Below are positions 32,972 to 42,052 of a DNA stretch of 64,000 nucleotides, piece after piece. The stretch is taken from contig CALTVC010000014.1 in assembly GCA_943912855.1 (NCBI GenBank), positions 1 through 64,000 on the forward strand. Reading direction: 5' to 3'. The translations under genes and the position numbers were made by a program. Source of the DNA: an uncultured Flavobacterium sp. (GTDB lineage: Bacteria > Bacteroidota > Bacteroidia > Flavobacteriales > Flavobacteriaceae). Each line of letters opens with the position of its first letter. Within the stretch, counting starts at the first letter, position 1. The notes beneath the pieces were generated by a model, which was given only the letters and a program-made list of their open reading frames with translations, was not told the origin of the DNA and did not search any database.

Positions 32972-34372
32972 ATGGCTACAACTTTTATACACGACAACTT
33001 TTTGCTGGAGAATAAATATGCAGAAGAATTGTATCATAATTATTCTAAAAACCAGCCAATAATAGATTACCATAACCACCTGCCTCCGCAACAAATAGCG
33101 GCAGACACGGTGTTTGAGAGCATTACAAAAGTATGGATAAACGGCGACCACTATAAGTGGCGTGCCATGCGTACCTTAGGTGTAAACGAGCAGTTTATTA
33201 CCGGTAACGGTTCAGATAAAGATAAGTTTATAAATTGGGCAAAAACGGTACCATATACCATGCGTAACCCGTTGTACCACTGGACACACCTTGAACTTGC
33301 CCGTTATTTTGACATTTATGATTTGCTGAACGAACAATCAGCCGAGAGGATATATACTGAAGCTTCGGACAAGCTAAATTCTAAAGAGTACAGTACCCGC
33401 AACCTGCTTAAAAAAGTAAATGCTGAGTTGGTTTGCACAACAGAAGATCCTATAGATACTCTAGAGTACCACAAGCAACTTTCGGCGAGCGATTTTAGCG
33501 TAAAGGTTAGCACGGCTTTCAGGCCCGATAAGGCTATCCTTATTTCAAATGACGGCTACAACGCTTATATAGAGGCTTTGGGAGCTTCGGCTGGCATTGA
33601 AATCAATTCGTATACAGACTTATGCGAAGCACTTAAAAAACGTATTGACTACTTTAACCAAAACGGCTCAAAGCTTTCAGACCACGGTTTGGATCATATT
33701 TATTTTGAGGATTTTACTGAAAGTGAAGTAACTGCCATATTCAAAAAGAAAAGAGAAGGAGCAGAGGTTTCTAATGAAGAAGCACTCAAATTCCAGAGTG
33801 CCATATTGTTGTTTCTTTCTGAAACCTACCACGAGTATGGTTGGGTGCAGCAGTTTCACCTAGGGGCACTTCGTAACAACAATGCCCGTATGCACCGCAT
33901 TCTGGGGCCTGATACAGGTTGGGATTCCATTGGAGATTTCCCGCAGGCAAGGAAACTATCGGGCTTCCTTAATGCATTAGACAGTAAAGATAAGCTGGCA
34001 AAAACCATTATATACAACCTTAATCCTGCTGATAACGAAGTAATGGCTACAATGATAGGCAATTTTAACGACGGTAGTGTAAGAGGTAAGGTGCAGTTTG
34101 GTTCAGGCTGGTGGTTCCTTGACCAAAAAGATGGGATGACCAAGCAGCTGAATGCACTTTCTAATATGGGGCTTATCAGTTGTTTTGTAGGGATGCTTAC
34201 AGATTCAAGGAGCTTCCTTTCGTTCCCGAGGCATGAGTACTTCAGGAGGTTGCTTTGTAACCTTTTGGGCGACGAAATAAAACGAGGCGAACTGCCAAAC
34301 GATATGGAATGGATTGGTAAAATGGTAGCCGATATAAGTTACCACAATGCTAAAGAGTATTTTAAATTTTAA
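32972..34372 (+). CDS. uxaC: UxaC, glucuronate/galacturonate isomerase
   Basis: A 466-residue amidohydrolase-fold isomerase converting D-galacturonate to D-tagaturonate (and glucuronate to fructuronate). Marks are IIDYHNHLPPQQIA at the N-terminus (metal-binding HxH), WKWRAMR-like HYKWRAMRTLGV, HWTHLELARYF and FHLGALRNNN. The length agrees with E. coli UxaC. It opens the saturated-uronate branch of the operon. Confidence 0.96.
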   Translation: MATTFIHDNFLLENKYAEELYHNYSKNQPIIDYHNHLPPQQIAADTVFESITKVWINGDHYKWRAMRTLGVNEQFITGNGSDKDKFINWAKTVPYTMRNPLYHWTHLELARYFDIYDLLNEQSAERIYTEASDKLNSKEYSTRNLLKKVNAELVCTTEDPIDTLEYHKQLSASDFSVKVSTAFRPDKAILISNDGYNAYIEALGASAGIEINSYTDLCEALKKRIDYFNQNGSKLSDHGLDHIYFEDFTESEVTAIFKKKREGAEVSNEEALKFQSAILLFLSETYHEYGWVQQFHLGALRNNNARMHRILGPDTGWDSIGDFPQARKLSGFLNALDSKDKLAKTIIYNLNPADNEVMATMIGNFNDGSVRGKVQFGSGWWFLDQKDGMTKQLNALSNMGLISCFVGMLTDSRSFLSFPRHEYFRRLLCNLLGDEIKRGELPNDMEWIGKMVADISYHNAKEYFKF

Positions 34373-34396
34373 AGCAACAATAATAAACAAGTACTA

Positions 34397-35419
34397 ATGA
34401 GTAAAGTAGTTGCTTTTGGCGAATTGTTATTGCGTCTTTCTACCGAAGAGCATCTGCGTTTCGGGCAGGCTAAGTCGTTTACAGCAAATTATGGTGGCGG
34501 GGAGTTTAACGTGGCGGTATCGCTCGCTAACTATGGTATTAATGCTGAATTCGTTACCAGTGTACCCGATAATGAAATAGGGCGTTGTGCCGTGCGTGAA
34601 GTGCGTAAAATGGATGTAGAGCATAATAACATAGTTTATGGTGGTGAGCGCCTTGGCATTTATTTCCTTGAAACCGGAGCAGGAATAAGAGGAAGTAATG
34701 TGGTGTACGACCGTGCCCACAGTGCAATGTCTACCATCAGCAAAGGTACAATCAACTGGGAAGAAGTGCTTAAAGATGCCACGTGGTTTCATTGGAGTGG
34801 TATAACCCCGGCGCTATCAGAATCTGCTGCTGAAGCTTGTTTAGAGGCAGTACAGGTAGCCAAACAATTAGGACTTACCGTATCGTGTGACCTTAATTAC
34901 AGAGCTAAACTTTGGCAATATGGCAAACAACCTTATGAGGTAATGCCGGAACTGCTTCAGTTTACCGATGTGGTGTTAGGAGATATAGATACTGCTTACT
35001 TTATGCTTGGTCACGAAAAAGTAAACCCTGATTACCAGGAGCGAGAAACCCTTGGTGCATACTATGCCATGCTGTTTGAACTTTGTCCCAACCTTAAAGT
35101 AGCGGCTACTACACTGCGTTATTCAGTGAGTGCTACACACCAGAGGATAGGTGGCATTTTGTACGATGGTTACAATGTGTATAGTTCAGATGTGCGGGAA
35201 ATTACCCCTGTAGTAGATCGTGTAGGTAGTGGCGATGCCTTTATGGGGGGATTATTGTATGGCTTGCTGGAATACGGTAACGATTACCAAAAAACACTTG
35301 ATTTTGCGGTAGCGGCTTGTTGTCTTAAACATACCATTGCCGGCGATTATAATGAAGTAACACTAAAAGAAGTACACAACATAATGAGCGGGCTATCGGC
35401 CGGACTTGTTTCAAGATAA
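34397..35419 (+). CDS. kdgK: KdgK, 2-keto-3-deoxygluconate kinase
   Basis: A 340-residue PfkB-family sugar kinase. N-terminal GELLLRLS and the YGGGEFNVAVSLA substrate loop lead to the ATP/catalytic motif DRVGSGDAFMGGLLYG (about 275-290, Asp as catalytic base). It phosphorylates KDG to KDPG, joining both uronate branches. The gene ends 7 bases before eda. Confidence 0.92.
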   Translation: MSKVVAFGELLLRLSTEEHLRFGQAKSFTANYGGGEFNVAVSLANYGINAEFVTSVPDNEIGRCAVREVRKMDVEHNNIVYGGERLGIYFLETGAGIRGSNVVYDRAHSAMSTISKGTINWEEVLKDATWFHWSGITPALSESAAEACLEAVQVAKQLGLTVSCDLNYRAKLWQYGKQPYEVMPELLQFTDVVLGDIDTAYFMLGHEKVNPDYQERETLGAYYAMLFELCPNLKVAATTLRYSVSATHQRIGGILYDGYNVYSSDVREITPVVDRVGSGDAFMGGLLYGLLEYGNDYQKTLDFAVAACCLKHTIAGDYNEVTLKEVHNIMSGLSAGLVSR

Positions 35420-35426
35420 AAAGAAT

Positions 35427-36101
35427 ATGGCTAAATATTCGAGAATAGAAGTAGCAAACGTAATGAAAGAAACCGGGATGGTACCGTTGTTTTTTCATCA
35501 TGATATAGAACTGAGCAAGCAGGTTTTAAAAGCCTGCTACGATGGTGGCGCACGCCTTATGGAGTTTACCAGCCGTGGCGATTTTGCCCATGAAGTATTT
35601 GCTGCGTTAAACAAATATGCCTTAGCGGAACTACCGGGTATGATTATGGGTGTAGGCTCTGTAACCGATGCTGCCGCGGCTTCGCTATATATGCAACTTG
35701 GTGCCAACTTTATTGTTACACCTGTACTTAGAGAGGACATTGCCCTGGTCTGCAACAGACGAAAAGTACTATGGTCTCCGGGCTGTGGTACGCTTACCGA
35801 AATTGCCAAAGCCGAGGAACTTGGTTGCGAAATAGTAAAGCTTTTCCCGGGAGATGTTTATAATCCGGGGTTTATAAAGGCTATTAAAGGCCCTTGTCCG
35901 TGGACAAGTATTATGCCTACAGGAGGTGTAACTACTGAAGAAAGTAACCTCCGTGGCTGGTTTGATGCCGGAGTAACCTGTGTGGGTATTGGTTCTCAAC
36001 TCATTTCTGCCGATGTATTGAAGGACAAAGACTTTACAGGACTACAAGCTAAAGTAAGTGGTGTACTTGAAACTATAAAAAACATCCGTTCTAATAAATA
36101 A
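35427..36101 (+). CDS. eda: KDPG/KHG aldolase
   Basis: A 224-residue class I aldolase that splits 2-keto-3-deoxy-6-phosphogluconate into pyruvate and glyceraldehyde-3-phosphate. It shows the (beta/alpha)8 pattern with MEFTSRGDFAHE, GVGSVTDAAAA, the Schiff-base lysine region CEIVKLFPGD and IMPTGGVT. The start ATG 35427 (MAKYSRIE) avoids the overlap with kdgK that the longer frame from 35406 would cause. It completes the pathway to central metabolism. Confidence 0.94.
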   Translation: MAKYSRIEVANVMKETGMVPLFFHHDIELSKQVLKACYDGGARLMEFTSRGDFAHEVFAALNKYALAELPGMIMGVGSVTDAAAASLYMQLGANFIVTPVLREDIALVCNRRKVLWSPGCGTLTEIAKAEELGCEIVKLFPGDVYNPGFIKAIKGPCPWTSIMPTGGVTTEESNLRGWFDAGVTCVGIGSQLISADVLKDKDFTGLQAKVSGVLETIKNIRSNK

Positions 36102-36127
36102 TACAATAACGACTAACCTGAAATACA

Positions 36128-37576
36128 ATGGAAAAATTAAACAGAAAAAATGCAGGTTTGGAGAATACCCTGCCTATTAAAGTAGTACAATTTGGTGAAG
36201 GGAACTTTTTAAGGGCTTTTGTAGATTATGCCTTTCAACAGTTAAATAAAAAAGCAGACTTAAACGCCGGAATTGCCGTGGTTCAGCCGCTTGAAAACGG
36301 TATGATTAACATGATAAACGCGCAGGATGGTTTGTACACCCTGTTTATGAACGGCATTAAAAAAGGCGAAAAAATACAAGACATTGAGCTGATTTCTAAT
36401 CTTGTAAAAGGTATAAACCCGTATACAGAGTTTGATTCATTTTTAGATTTAGCCAAAGAAGAAGAACTTCAGTTTGTCATATCTAATACCACTGAAGCAG
36501 GTATTGAATACATAGCTACCGATATGCCTGATATGCGCCCTCCTGTGGCGTTTCCGGCAAGGCTTACGGTTTTGTTGCACGAAAGGTTCAAGCACTTTAA
36601 TGGTGCTCAGGACAAGGGACTGACCATAATTCCGTGTGAACTGATTAATTACAATGCCGATACACTAAAGGAAATCATACTAAAGTACGCTGATCTTTGG
36701 AGTCTTGGTGAGTCTTTTAAACAATGGCTGAACGAGAGTTGCACGTATCACAATACATTGGTAGACCGTATAGTGCCCGGTTATCCACGAAATGAAATAG
36801 AAGAGTATAACAGTAAACTTACCTACAAGGATGACCTGATTGTTACTGCCGAACCTTTTTTCCTATGGGTAATAGAAGGTGATGAGGCTTTAAAAGCTAA
36901 ACTTCCGTTTGATAAAACCGATGTTAACGTAAAGATTGTAGATGACATGCAACCGTTCCGTACGCTTAAAGTACGTATACTTAATGGTGCGCATACGGCT
37001 ATGGTTCCGTTTTCGTTATTGTATGGAAATGAGACGGTAAAAGAAACGGTAGACGGTGATTTTACAGGTAAATTTGTAGACAGCGTTATAAACGAAATAA
37101 GCGGTACGCTGCCTATGGATGCAAACGAGGTCAAGGAATATGCCGAAGAGGTTATGGACCGTTTCAGGAACCCATTCATTAAGCACCTTTTGTCTGACAT
37201 TGCACTAAACTCGGTGTCTAAATTTAAGGTGAGGGTATTGCCTAGTTTGCTTCAGTATGTTGAAACGAACAATGAGCTCCCTGCCGACCTTACGTTTTCA
37301 CTGGCATGCCTTATCCGTTTTTACAAAGGAATGTGGAACGGCAAAGCGCTTCCGGTAAAAGATTCGCCTGAAGTTATAGAACAATTTAATGCTGCATGGG
37401 CACTTTCAGACCTTGAATTAGTAACAAATGCTGTATTGGCTAACGAATACTTCTGGGAAAAGGATTTAACCCAGGTAGAAGGTCTGGTACAGAAAATTGT
37501 GTTGGCACTTTCAGAAATAGAAAATAACGGGCTAGAAGCCGCTTACCTGAATTTCAGCAGGGAATATCAATCATAA
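36128..37576 (+). CDS. uxaB: UxaB, tagaturonate reductase (altronate oxidoreductase)
   Basis: A 482-residue NAD-dependent mannitol-dehydrogenase-family enzyme reducing D-tagaturonate to D-altronate. Visible marks are the N-terminal nucleotide site VVQFGEGNFLRAFVDY, FVISNTTEAGI, and the catalytic region with DDMQPFRTLKVRILNGAHTA (Lys/Asn/His). The length and position in the operon fit UxaB rather than mannonate-type UxuB. Confidence 0.94.
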   Translation: MEKLNRKNAGLENTLPIKVVQFGEGNFLRAFVDYAFQQLNKKADLNAGIAVVQPLENGMINMINAQDGLYTLFMNGIKKGEKIQDIELISNLVKGINPYTEFDSFLDLAKEEELQFVISNTTEAGIEYIATDMPDMRPPVAFPARLTVLLHERFKHFNGAQDKGLTIIPCELINYNADTLKEIILKYADLWSLGESFKQWLNESCTYHNTLVDRIVPGYPRNEIEEYNSKLTYKDDLIVTAEPFFLWVIEGDEALKAKLPFDKTDVNVKIVDDMQPFRTLKVRILNGAHTAMVPFSLLYGNETVKETVDGDFTGKFVDSVINEISGTLPMDANEVKEYAEEVMDRFRNPFIKHLLSDIALNSVSKFKVRVLPSLLQYVETNNELPADLTFSLACLIRFYKGMWNGKALPVKDSPEVIEQFNAAWALSDLELVTNAVLANEYFWEKDLTQVEGLVQKIVLALSEIENNGLEAAYLNFSREYQS

Positions 37577-37588
37577 ACAGAAACGGAG

Positions 37589-39205
37589 ATGCAAAAGAAA
37601 CTGATAAAAGTAAACCCTACCGATAATGTAGCGGTAGCACTGGTTAACTTAACCGGTGGAGAGGAAATTGTATTTGAAGGCGAAACCATCAAGGTGCTTT
37701 CAGATGTAAAAGCAAAGCACAAAATAGCCCTTACTGATTTTCAGGTGGGCGACAGGATAATAATGTACGGTGTACTTGTAGGCAAAGCGAGCGCTTTCAT
37801 TGGCAAAGGCGGTCTGCTTTCTACCCAGAACGTAAAACACGAAAGTGATAAGGTAACCGGAAAAACCGAAACTATAGGTTGGGATGTGCCAAACATAGAT
37901 AAATGGCAAGACCGTACTTTTATGGGCTATCACCGTGAAGACGGACAGGTGGGTACAGAAAACGTTTGGTTGTTCTTCCCTCTGGTATTTTGCGAAAACA
38001 GGAACATTGAAATATTGAAAGACATTTTTGAGAAAGAGCTGATGAAGCCTAAAGAAAATGACTATCAGTTATTACTGCGCTCTTTGGTAAACAAAGAAAA
38101 CGGGGGCAACGGTGCTGTACAGACAAGTAATGAGAACGACCTGTTTAAAAATATTCAGGTTAAGTTCATTACTCACCAGGGAGGTTGTGGCGGTATCAGA
38201 CAGGATTCTCACAGCCTTGCCAAGCTTCTTGCGGGTTATGTAAACAACCCTAATGTGGCTGGTGCTACGGTACTTAGCTTGGGATGCCAAAATTTACAGA
38301 TACAGATTTTTAAAGACGCGCTTAGTGAGATTAATCCTGATAATCATAAACCGGTACTGATTTACGACCAACAGCAGATTGGTACCATTGAAGCCATGCT
38401 GAGCAGTGTGGTTAAAGACTCATTTGAAGCTATTAAGAAGGCTAATGAACAGCAAAGGCAACCGGCACCACTATCTAAACTTAAAATAGGACTGGAATGT
38501 GGTGGGTCTGATGGTTTTTCAGGTATATCAGCTAACCCTACACTTGGTGTAATGTCTGATTTGCTTGCTGCACTTGGTGGTACTACTATCCTTTCTGAAT
38601 TCCCTGAACTATGCGGGGTAGAGCAGGAGCTGGTAAACCGCTGTGTAGAGGAAGAAGACGGCAAGCGTTTCCTTAGCCTGATGAAATGGTACGAGAAAAC
38701 CGTTGTAGACGCGGGTTCAGGTTTTGATATGAACCCATCGCCGGGTAATATTAAAGACGGACTTATTACCGATGCCATGAAATCTGCCGGAGCAGCAAAA
38801 AAAGGAGGTACATCGCCTATTACAGGAGTTTCTGATTACGGAGAATATATCAGTAAGCCGGGGCTTAACCTGCTGTGTACACCGGGTAACGACGTAGAAT
38901 GTACTACTGCTATGGTAGGTTCTGGTGCTAATATGGTGCTGTTTACTACCGGATTGGGTACACCAACGGGTAATCCTATAGCACCTGTAGTTAAGATTTC
39001 ATCTAACTCTGATTTGGCTAAGAAAATGCCTGATATTATCGACTTTAATACAGGTGGAATTATTACCGGAGATAAAAGTATTGACGAAATGGCGGATGAA
39101 CTCCTGGAGTTTATCATAGAAGTAGCCAGTGGCGAAGTGCCAACCAAAGCGGCGATACTAAACCAAAATGATTTTATTCCCTGGAAAAGAGGAGTATCCT
39201 TATAA
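37589..39205 (+). CDS. uxaA: UxaA, altronate dehydratase
   Basis: A 538-residue enzyme dehydrating D-altronate to 2-keto-3-deoxygluconate. It has the N-terminal SAF domain (about 1-100, with VNPTDNVAVALVNL) and the large galactarate-dehydratase/altronate-hydrolase domain (GYHREDGQVGTENVW, HQGGCGGIRQDS, LGCQNLQ, ECGGSDGFSGI, GTPTGNPIAPVVKI). It ends the eight-gene operon; the stop codon is inside a strong terminator. Confidence 0.95.
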   Translation: MQKKLIKVNPTDNVAVALVNLTGGEEIVFEGETIKVLSDVKAKHKIALTDFQVGDRIIMYGVLVGKASAFIGKGGLLSTQNVKHESDKVTGKTETIGWDVPNIDKWQDRTFMGYHREDGQVGTENVWLFFPLVFCENRNIEILKDIFEKELMKPKENDYQLLLRSLVNKENGGNGAVQTSNENDLFKNIQVKFITHQGGCGGIRQDSHSLAKLLAGYVNNPNVAGATVLSLGCQNLQIQIFKDALSEINPDNHKPVLIYDQQQIGTIEAMLSSVVKDSFEAIKKANEQQRQPAPLSKLKIGLECGGSDGFSGISANPTLGVMSDLLAALGGTTILSEFPELCGVEQELVNRCVEEEDGKRFLSLMKWYEKTVVDAGSGFDMNPSPGNIKDGLITDAMKSAGAAKKGGTSPITGVSDYGEYISKPGLNLLCTPGNDVECTTAMVGSGANMVLFTTGLGTPTGNPIAPVVKISSNSDLAKKMPDIIDFNTGGIITGDKSIDEMADELLEFIIEVASGEVPTKAAILNQNDFIPWKRGVSL

Positions 39206-39238
39206 CAAAAAGAGTGAACCTTGGTTCACTCTTTTTGT
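39205..39238. terminator. Bidirectional terminator between uxaA and lacI-type regulator
   Basis: A 16-bp perfect stem (39205-39220 with 39223-39238) with a 2-base centre, A-run on the left and T-run on the right. It ends uxaA transcription on the plus strand and regulator transcription on the minus strand. Confidence 0.9.
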
Positions 39239-40264
39239 TTATTGCTTTCTTGAAGAAGACTGTCTTATAATCAGTTCAGGATTCAGCACCACTTTTTTCT
39301 CGATGCTTATGTTGTCTGAATTTTCGTTTTGTTCCAAGAAAACCTGGGCTGCTATTTTGCCCATTTCCATGGTACACTGGTCTACTGTAGAGATGGATAG
39401 CTCCATGAATTTAGTAAACGATTCGTTACCGAAACCTACCACACAAAAATCTTCGGGTATACGAATTCCCTGAGCTTTCAGTTCCTGAATGGCACCCAGT
39501 GCGGCAAAGTCGCTCGTAGAAAATATAGCGTCGGGTCTGTCTTTAAGTTCAAGTAGTTGTTTTACTGCCTGTTGACCGGCTTCAACCTTACTTCTGGTCT
39601 GAATAATATAGTCATTATTCAGTTTTAAGTTGTGGTCTTCCAATGCCTGCTGGTAACCTTTAAAACGGTTTTCGTAGATTTCTAATGAGCGGTCTCCGGT
39701 AAGGTAGGCAATTTTGGTACAACCTTCTTTTATAAGGTGTTTAGTAGCTTCGTAAGCCGCATTGTAGTCATTAATGGTCACGGTGCTTACGCCATCAATA
39801 TTCTTTTTACGGTCAAAGAAAACAACCGGAGTTTTTTGCTCCAATGCTTTTTTAATGATTTTATCATTTATTAAGCTCACGGTAGATATGGACATAAGTA
39901 TACCGTCTACCTGAGCATTAAGCAGGGTATTTACGTTCTCAATTTCCCTTTTTTCATCTTCATGCGTTTGGCAAATGATTACGTTATACTTATGAGGATA
40001 CAGTTCCTCTTCTATACCCCTGATGACAGAGGAGAAGAAGTTGCTGTCTATGCGAGGTACTATAACGCCAACGTTGTTACTTTTACCACTTTTTAAGGCT
40101 ACGGCAAGTTTATTTTGTTTATAGTTCATGCGGGCAGCAGTTTCCTGCACAAGGTCGCATGTTGCTTTACTTATTTTAGGATTGTTATTTAGAGCCCTGG
40201 AAACAGTTGCCGCAGAAATATTAAGTTCTTTGGCTATTTCGTAAATGGTTATTTTTTCACCCAT
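39239..40264 (-). CDS. LacI-family transcriptional regulator of the pectin regulon
   Basis: A 341-residue regulator. The N-terminal LacI helix-turn-helix (about 1-55, ITIYEIAKELNISAATVSRA) and hinge (YKQNKLAVALKSG) are followed by a periplasmic-binding-protein-like sensing domain (about 60-335, VGVIVPRIDSNFFSSVIRG). It lies between the intracellular catabolic operon and the extracellular enzyme genes. The palindrome YGYAATCGATTRCR before these units has the size and CG centre typical of LacI-family operators. The likely inducer is KDG or another pathway intermediate; this is inference. Confidence 0.92.
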   Translation of the reverse strand: MGEKITIYEIAKELNISAATVSRALNNNPKISKATCDLVQETAARMNYKQNKLAVALKSGKSNNVGVIVPRIDSNFFSSVIRGIEEELYPHKYNVIICQTHEDEKREIENVNTLLNAQVDGILMSISTVSLINDKIIKKALEQKTPVVFFDRKKNIDGVSTVTINDYNAAYEATKHLIKEGCTKIAYLTGDRSLEIYENRFKGYQQALEDHNLKLNNDYIIQTRSKVEAGQQAVKQLLELKDRPDAIFSTSDFAALGAIQELKAQGIRIPEDFCVVGFGNESFTKFMELSISTVDQCTMEMGKIAAQVFLEQNENSDNISIEKKVVLNPELIIRQSSSRKQ

Positions 40265-40330
40265 AGTGAAATACAGTTTATTTGTATACTATGTAAAAGT
40301 AGCATAAATTTTATTACAATTGCAAGTTTA

Positions 40331-40344
40331 TGCTATCGATTGCA
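40331..40344. promoter_or_regulatory. LacI-type operator upstream of the regulator gene
   Basis: TGCTATCGATTGCA differs from the consensus at one base. Unlike the other sites it does not abut a -7 element and lies about 30-45 bases upstream of the regulator's probable -7 box. This fits autoregulation or a loop with the site at 40515. Confidence 0.6.
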
Positions 40345-40482
40345 TTATTCTTAGCGTTAGGTTGATTTTAGGTGGGTTTATATTAATATTTTGAATATTA
40401 ATCACTGAAACACCCTTTAAATATTGGCATTCCTATAAAATTATTGACTTTTTTTTTATATTGATTTTTTTTAAGTTTTTTT

Positions 40483-40514
40483 TTTGGAAAACTGAAAATT
40501 AATATATACGTTTG
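40483..40514 (+). promoter_or_regulatory. Promoter of the GH28-SusC-SusD unit
   Basis: TTTG (40483-40486), 20 bases, TACGTTTG (40507-40514). The operator begins at the next base. Confidence 0.75.
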
Positions 40515-40528
40515 TGTAATCGATTGCA
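40515..40528. promoter_or_regulatory. LacI-type operator of the GH28-SusC-SusD unit
   Basis: TGTAATCGATTGCA directly after the -7 element. It fits YGYAATCGATTRCR. Confidence 0.75.
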
Positions 40529-40591
40529 TCAAACGATTTCGTTGGTTGATTCTGGATTTAAAATTATATATAATTTATAAAAAAAGTTAAA

Positions 40592-42028
40592 ATGTTGAAA
40601 CAGAAATTACAACAATTTTCCATTGCCTTTGCTTCATTTTCAGTCATTATTTCATCGTGCGCATCTAAAGTTACTACTGCTGATGCTACAACTGCCGGCT
40701 GGGGTAAAATGCAAACCATACTGGAAACTGTAAAAGAGCCTGTTTTTAAAGACAAGGTGTATTCAATAGCTGATTATGGAGCGGTAGCAAATGGTACTTC
40801 AGATAATACTGCTGTGTTTAAAAAAGCTATTAAAGCCTGTGCTGAAAATGGAGGCGGTGTAGTTTCAGTTCCTGCCGGAAAATATCTTACAGGTCCTATT
40901 CATCTTGATAATAACATAAACCTTCGATTTGAAGAAGGTTCAGAAATTTTGTTCAGTACTAATTCGGCTGATTATCCGCTGGTAAGAACTTCATTTGAAG
41001 GCACTGAGTTAATGAATTATTCACCACTTATTTACGCTTACCAGAAAACAAATGTTGCGGTTAGTGGTAAAGGAACTATAAACGGACAAGGTGATAAAGA
41101 GCACTGGTGGCCGTGGATGGGGCAGGTTCCTTACGGTTACACCCAAGGAATGCCTAGTCAGCGCGATCCTCTCAATCGATTGCGATTGGTGGATATGGCA
41201 GAAGAAGGTGTTCCGGTAGAAAAGAGGGTGTTTGGCGAAGGGCATTATTTAAGGCCAAACTTCGTGGAATTTTTTGAGTGTAAAAATGCAATGCTTAAAG
41301 GAATTACCATTGTAAATGCTCCATTCTGGGTAATACATCCTATGAAATCTGAGAATGTTCTGGTAGATGGTGTAACAATAAAAAGCCATGGACCGAATAA
41401 CGATGGTTGCGACCCGGAATATTGTAAAAATGTGGTGATTCGTAACTGCATATTTGATACCGGAGATGACTGTATAGCCATAAAATCAGGGCGTGATGCC
41501 GATGGCAGACGTGTTAACATAGCTAGTGAGAACATTGTAGTTAAAGATTGTAAGATGTACGACGGCCACGGTGGTGTTACGATAGGCAGTGAAATTTCCG
41601 CCGGGGTTCGCAACGTATTTGTTGAAAACTGTGATATGGATAGTCCGGAACTGGATCGTGCCATAAGGATAAAAACCAATACCCGTAGAGGAGGCGTTGT
41701 AGAAAATGTTTATGTAAGAAACATAAGGGTAGGTCAGGTAAAAGAGTCGGTTTTAGGAGTAACTATGTTTTATGACGTGCATGGTAACCAGACCGGAGAT
41801 TTTATGCCTACGGTACGTAACATTTTCCTTCAGGATATTACTGTAAAAAATGGCGGTAAGTACGGCATCCTTGCCAAAGGATACCAGGAATCGCCTATAA
41901 CCAATGTGGTATTTAAAAACGTAACCATTGAAACTGTAAAATCTAAATACTCGCTGGAAAACGTAAAGAAACTCCAATTGATAAACACAAGTATTAACGG
42001 GACTAAGGCAGAAAGTCCTAATGACTAA
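40592..42028 (+). CDS. GH28 polygalacturonase-family lipoprotein
   Basis: A 478-residue envelope lipoprotein (SVIISSC, Cys23) with the right-handed beta-helix of GH28. Catalytic residues are in place: Asp271 in NNDGCDP, Asp292-Asp293 in GDDCIAIKSG, His326 in GHGG, and Arg359/Lys361 in RIK. It hydrolyses galacturonic acid linkages, probably exo-acting on oligogalacturonides because it is lipidated and coupled to SusC/SusD. It is the first gene of the importer operon. A further copy of the operator palindrome lies within its coding sequence (41171-41184). Confidence 0.93.
   Translation: MLKQKLQQFSIAFASFSVIISSCASKVTTADATTAGWGKMQTILETVKEPVFKDKVYSIADYGAVANGTSDNTAVFKKAIKACAENGGGVVSVPAGKYLTGPIHLDNNINLRFEEGSEILFSTNSADYPLVRTSFEGTELMNYSPLIYAYQKTNVAVSGKGTINGQGDKEHWWPWMGQVPYGYTQGMPSQRDPLNRLRLVDMAEEGVPVEKRVFGEGHYLRPNFVEFFECKNAMLKGITIVNAPFWVIHPMKSENVLVDGVTIKSHGPNNDGCDPEYCKNVVIRNCIFDTGDDCIAIKSGRDADGRRVNIASENIVVKDCKMYDGHGGVTIGSEISAGVRNVFVENCDMDSPELDRAIRIKTNTRRGGVVENVYVRNIRVGQVKESVLGVTMFYDVHGNQTGDFMPTVRNIFLQDITVKNGGKYGILAKGYQESPITNVVFKNVTIETVKSKYSLENVKKLQLINTSINGTKAESPND
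41171..41184. promoter_or_regulatory. Operator-like palindrome inside the GH28 gene
   Basis: CTCAATCGATTGCG contains the full 10-bp core CAATCGATTG. It is not preceded by a -7 box and encodes ordinary residues of GH28. It could be an auxiliary operator (looping or roadblock) or chance. Confidence 0.4.
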
Positions 42029-42052
42029 CATTCTATAAACCAAATAATCATT

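Larger units (their letters stand above)
40265..40591. other. Divergent regulatory region between regulator and GH28
   Basis: A 327-base AT-rich gap without a gene. It holds a LacI-type operator on the regulator side (40331-40344), a minus-strand -7-like TACTTTTA (about 40294-40301) for the regulator, and the promoter plus operator of the GH28-SusCD unit (40483-40528). The two operators are about 184 bp apart, a distance that would allow looping. Confidence 0.7.

Noticed and set aside
39205..39238. The uxaA-regulator hairpin as a member of the TTGT palindrome family
   Set aside because: It has a 2-base centre, no TTGT/ACAA ends and no C-AGT-G core, and it has A and T runs, so it is an ordinary bidirectional terminator.
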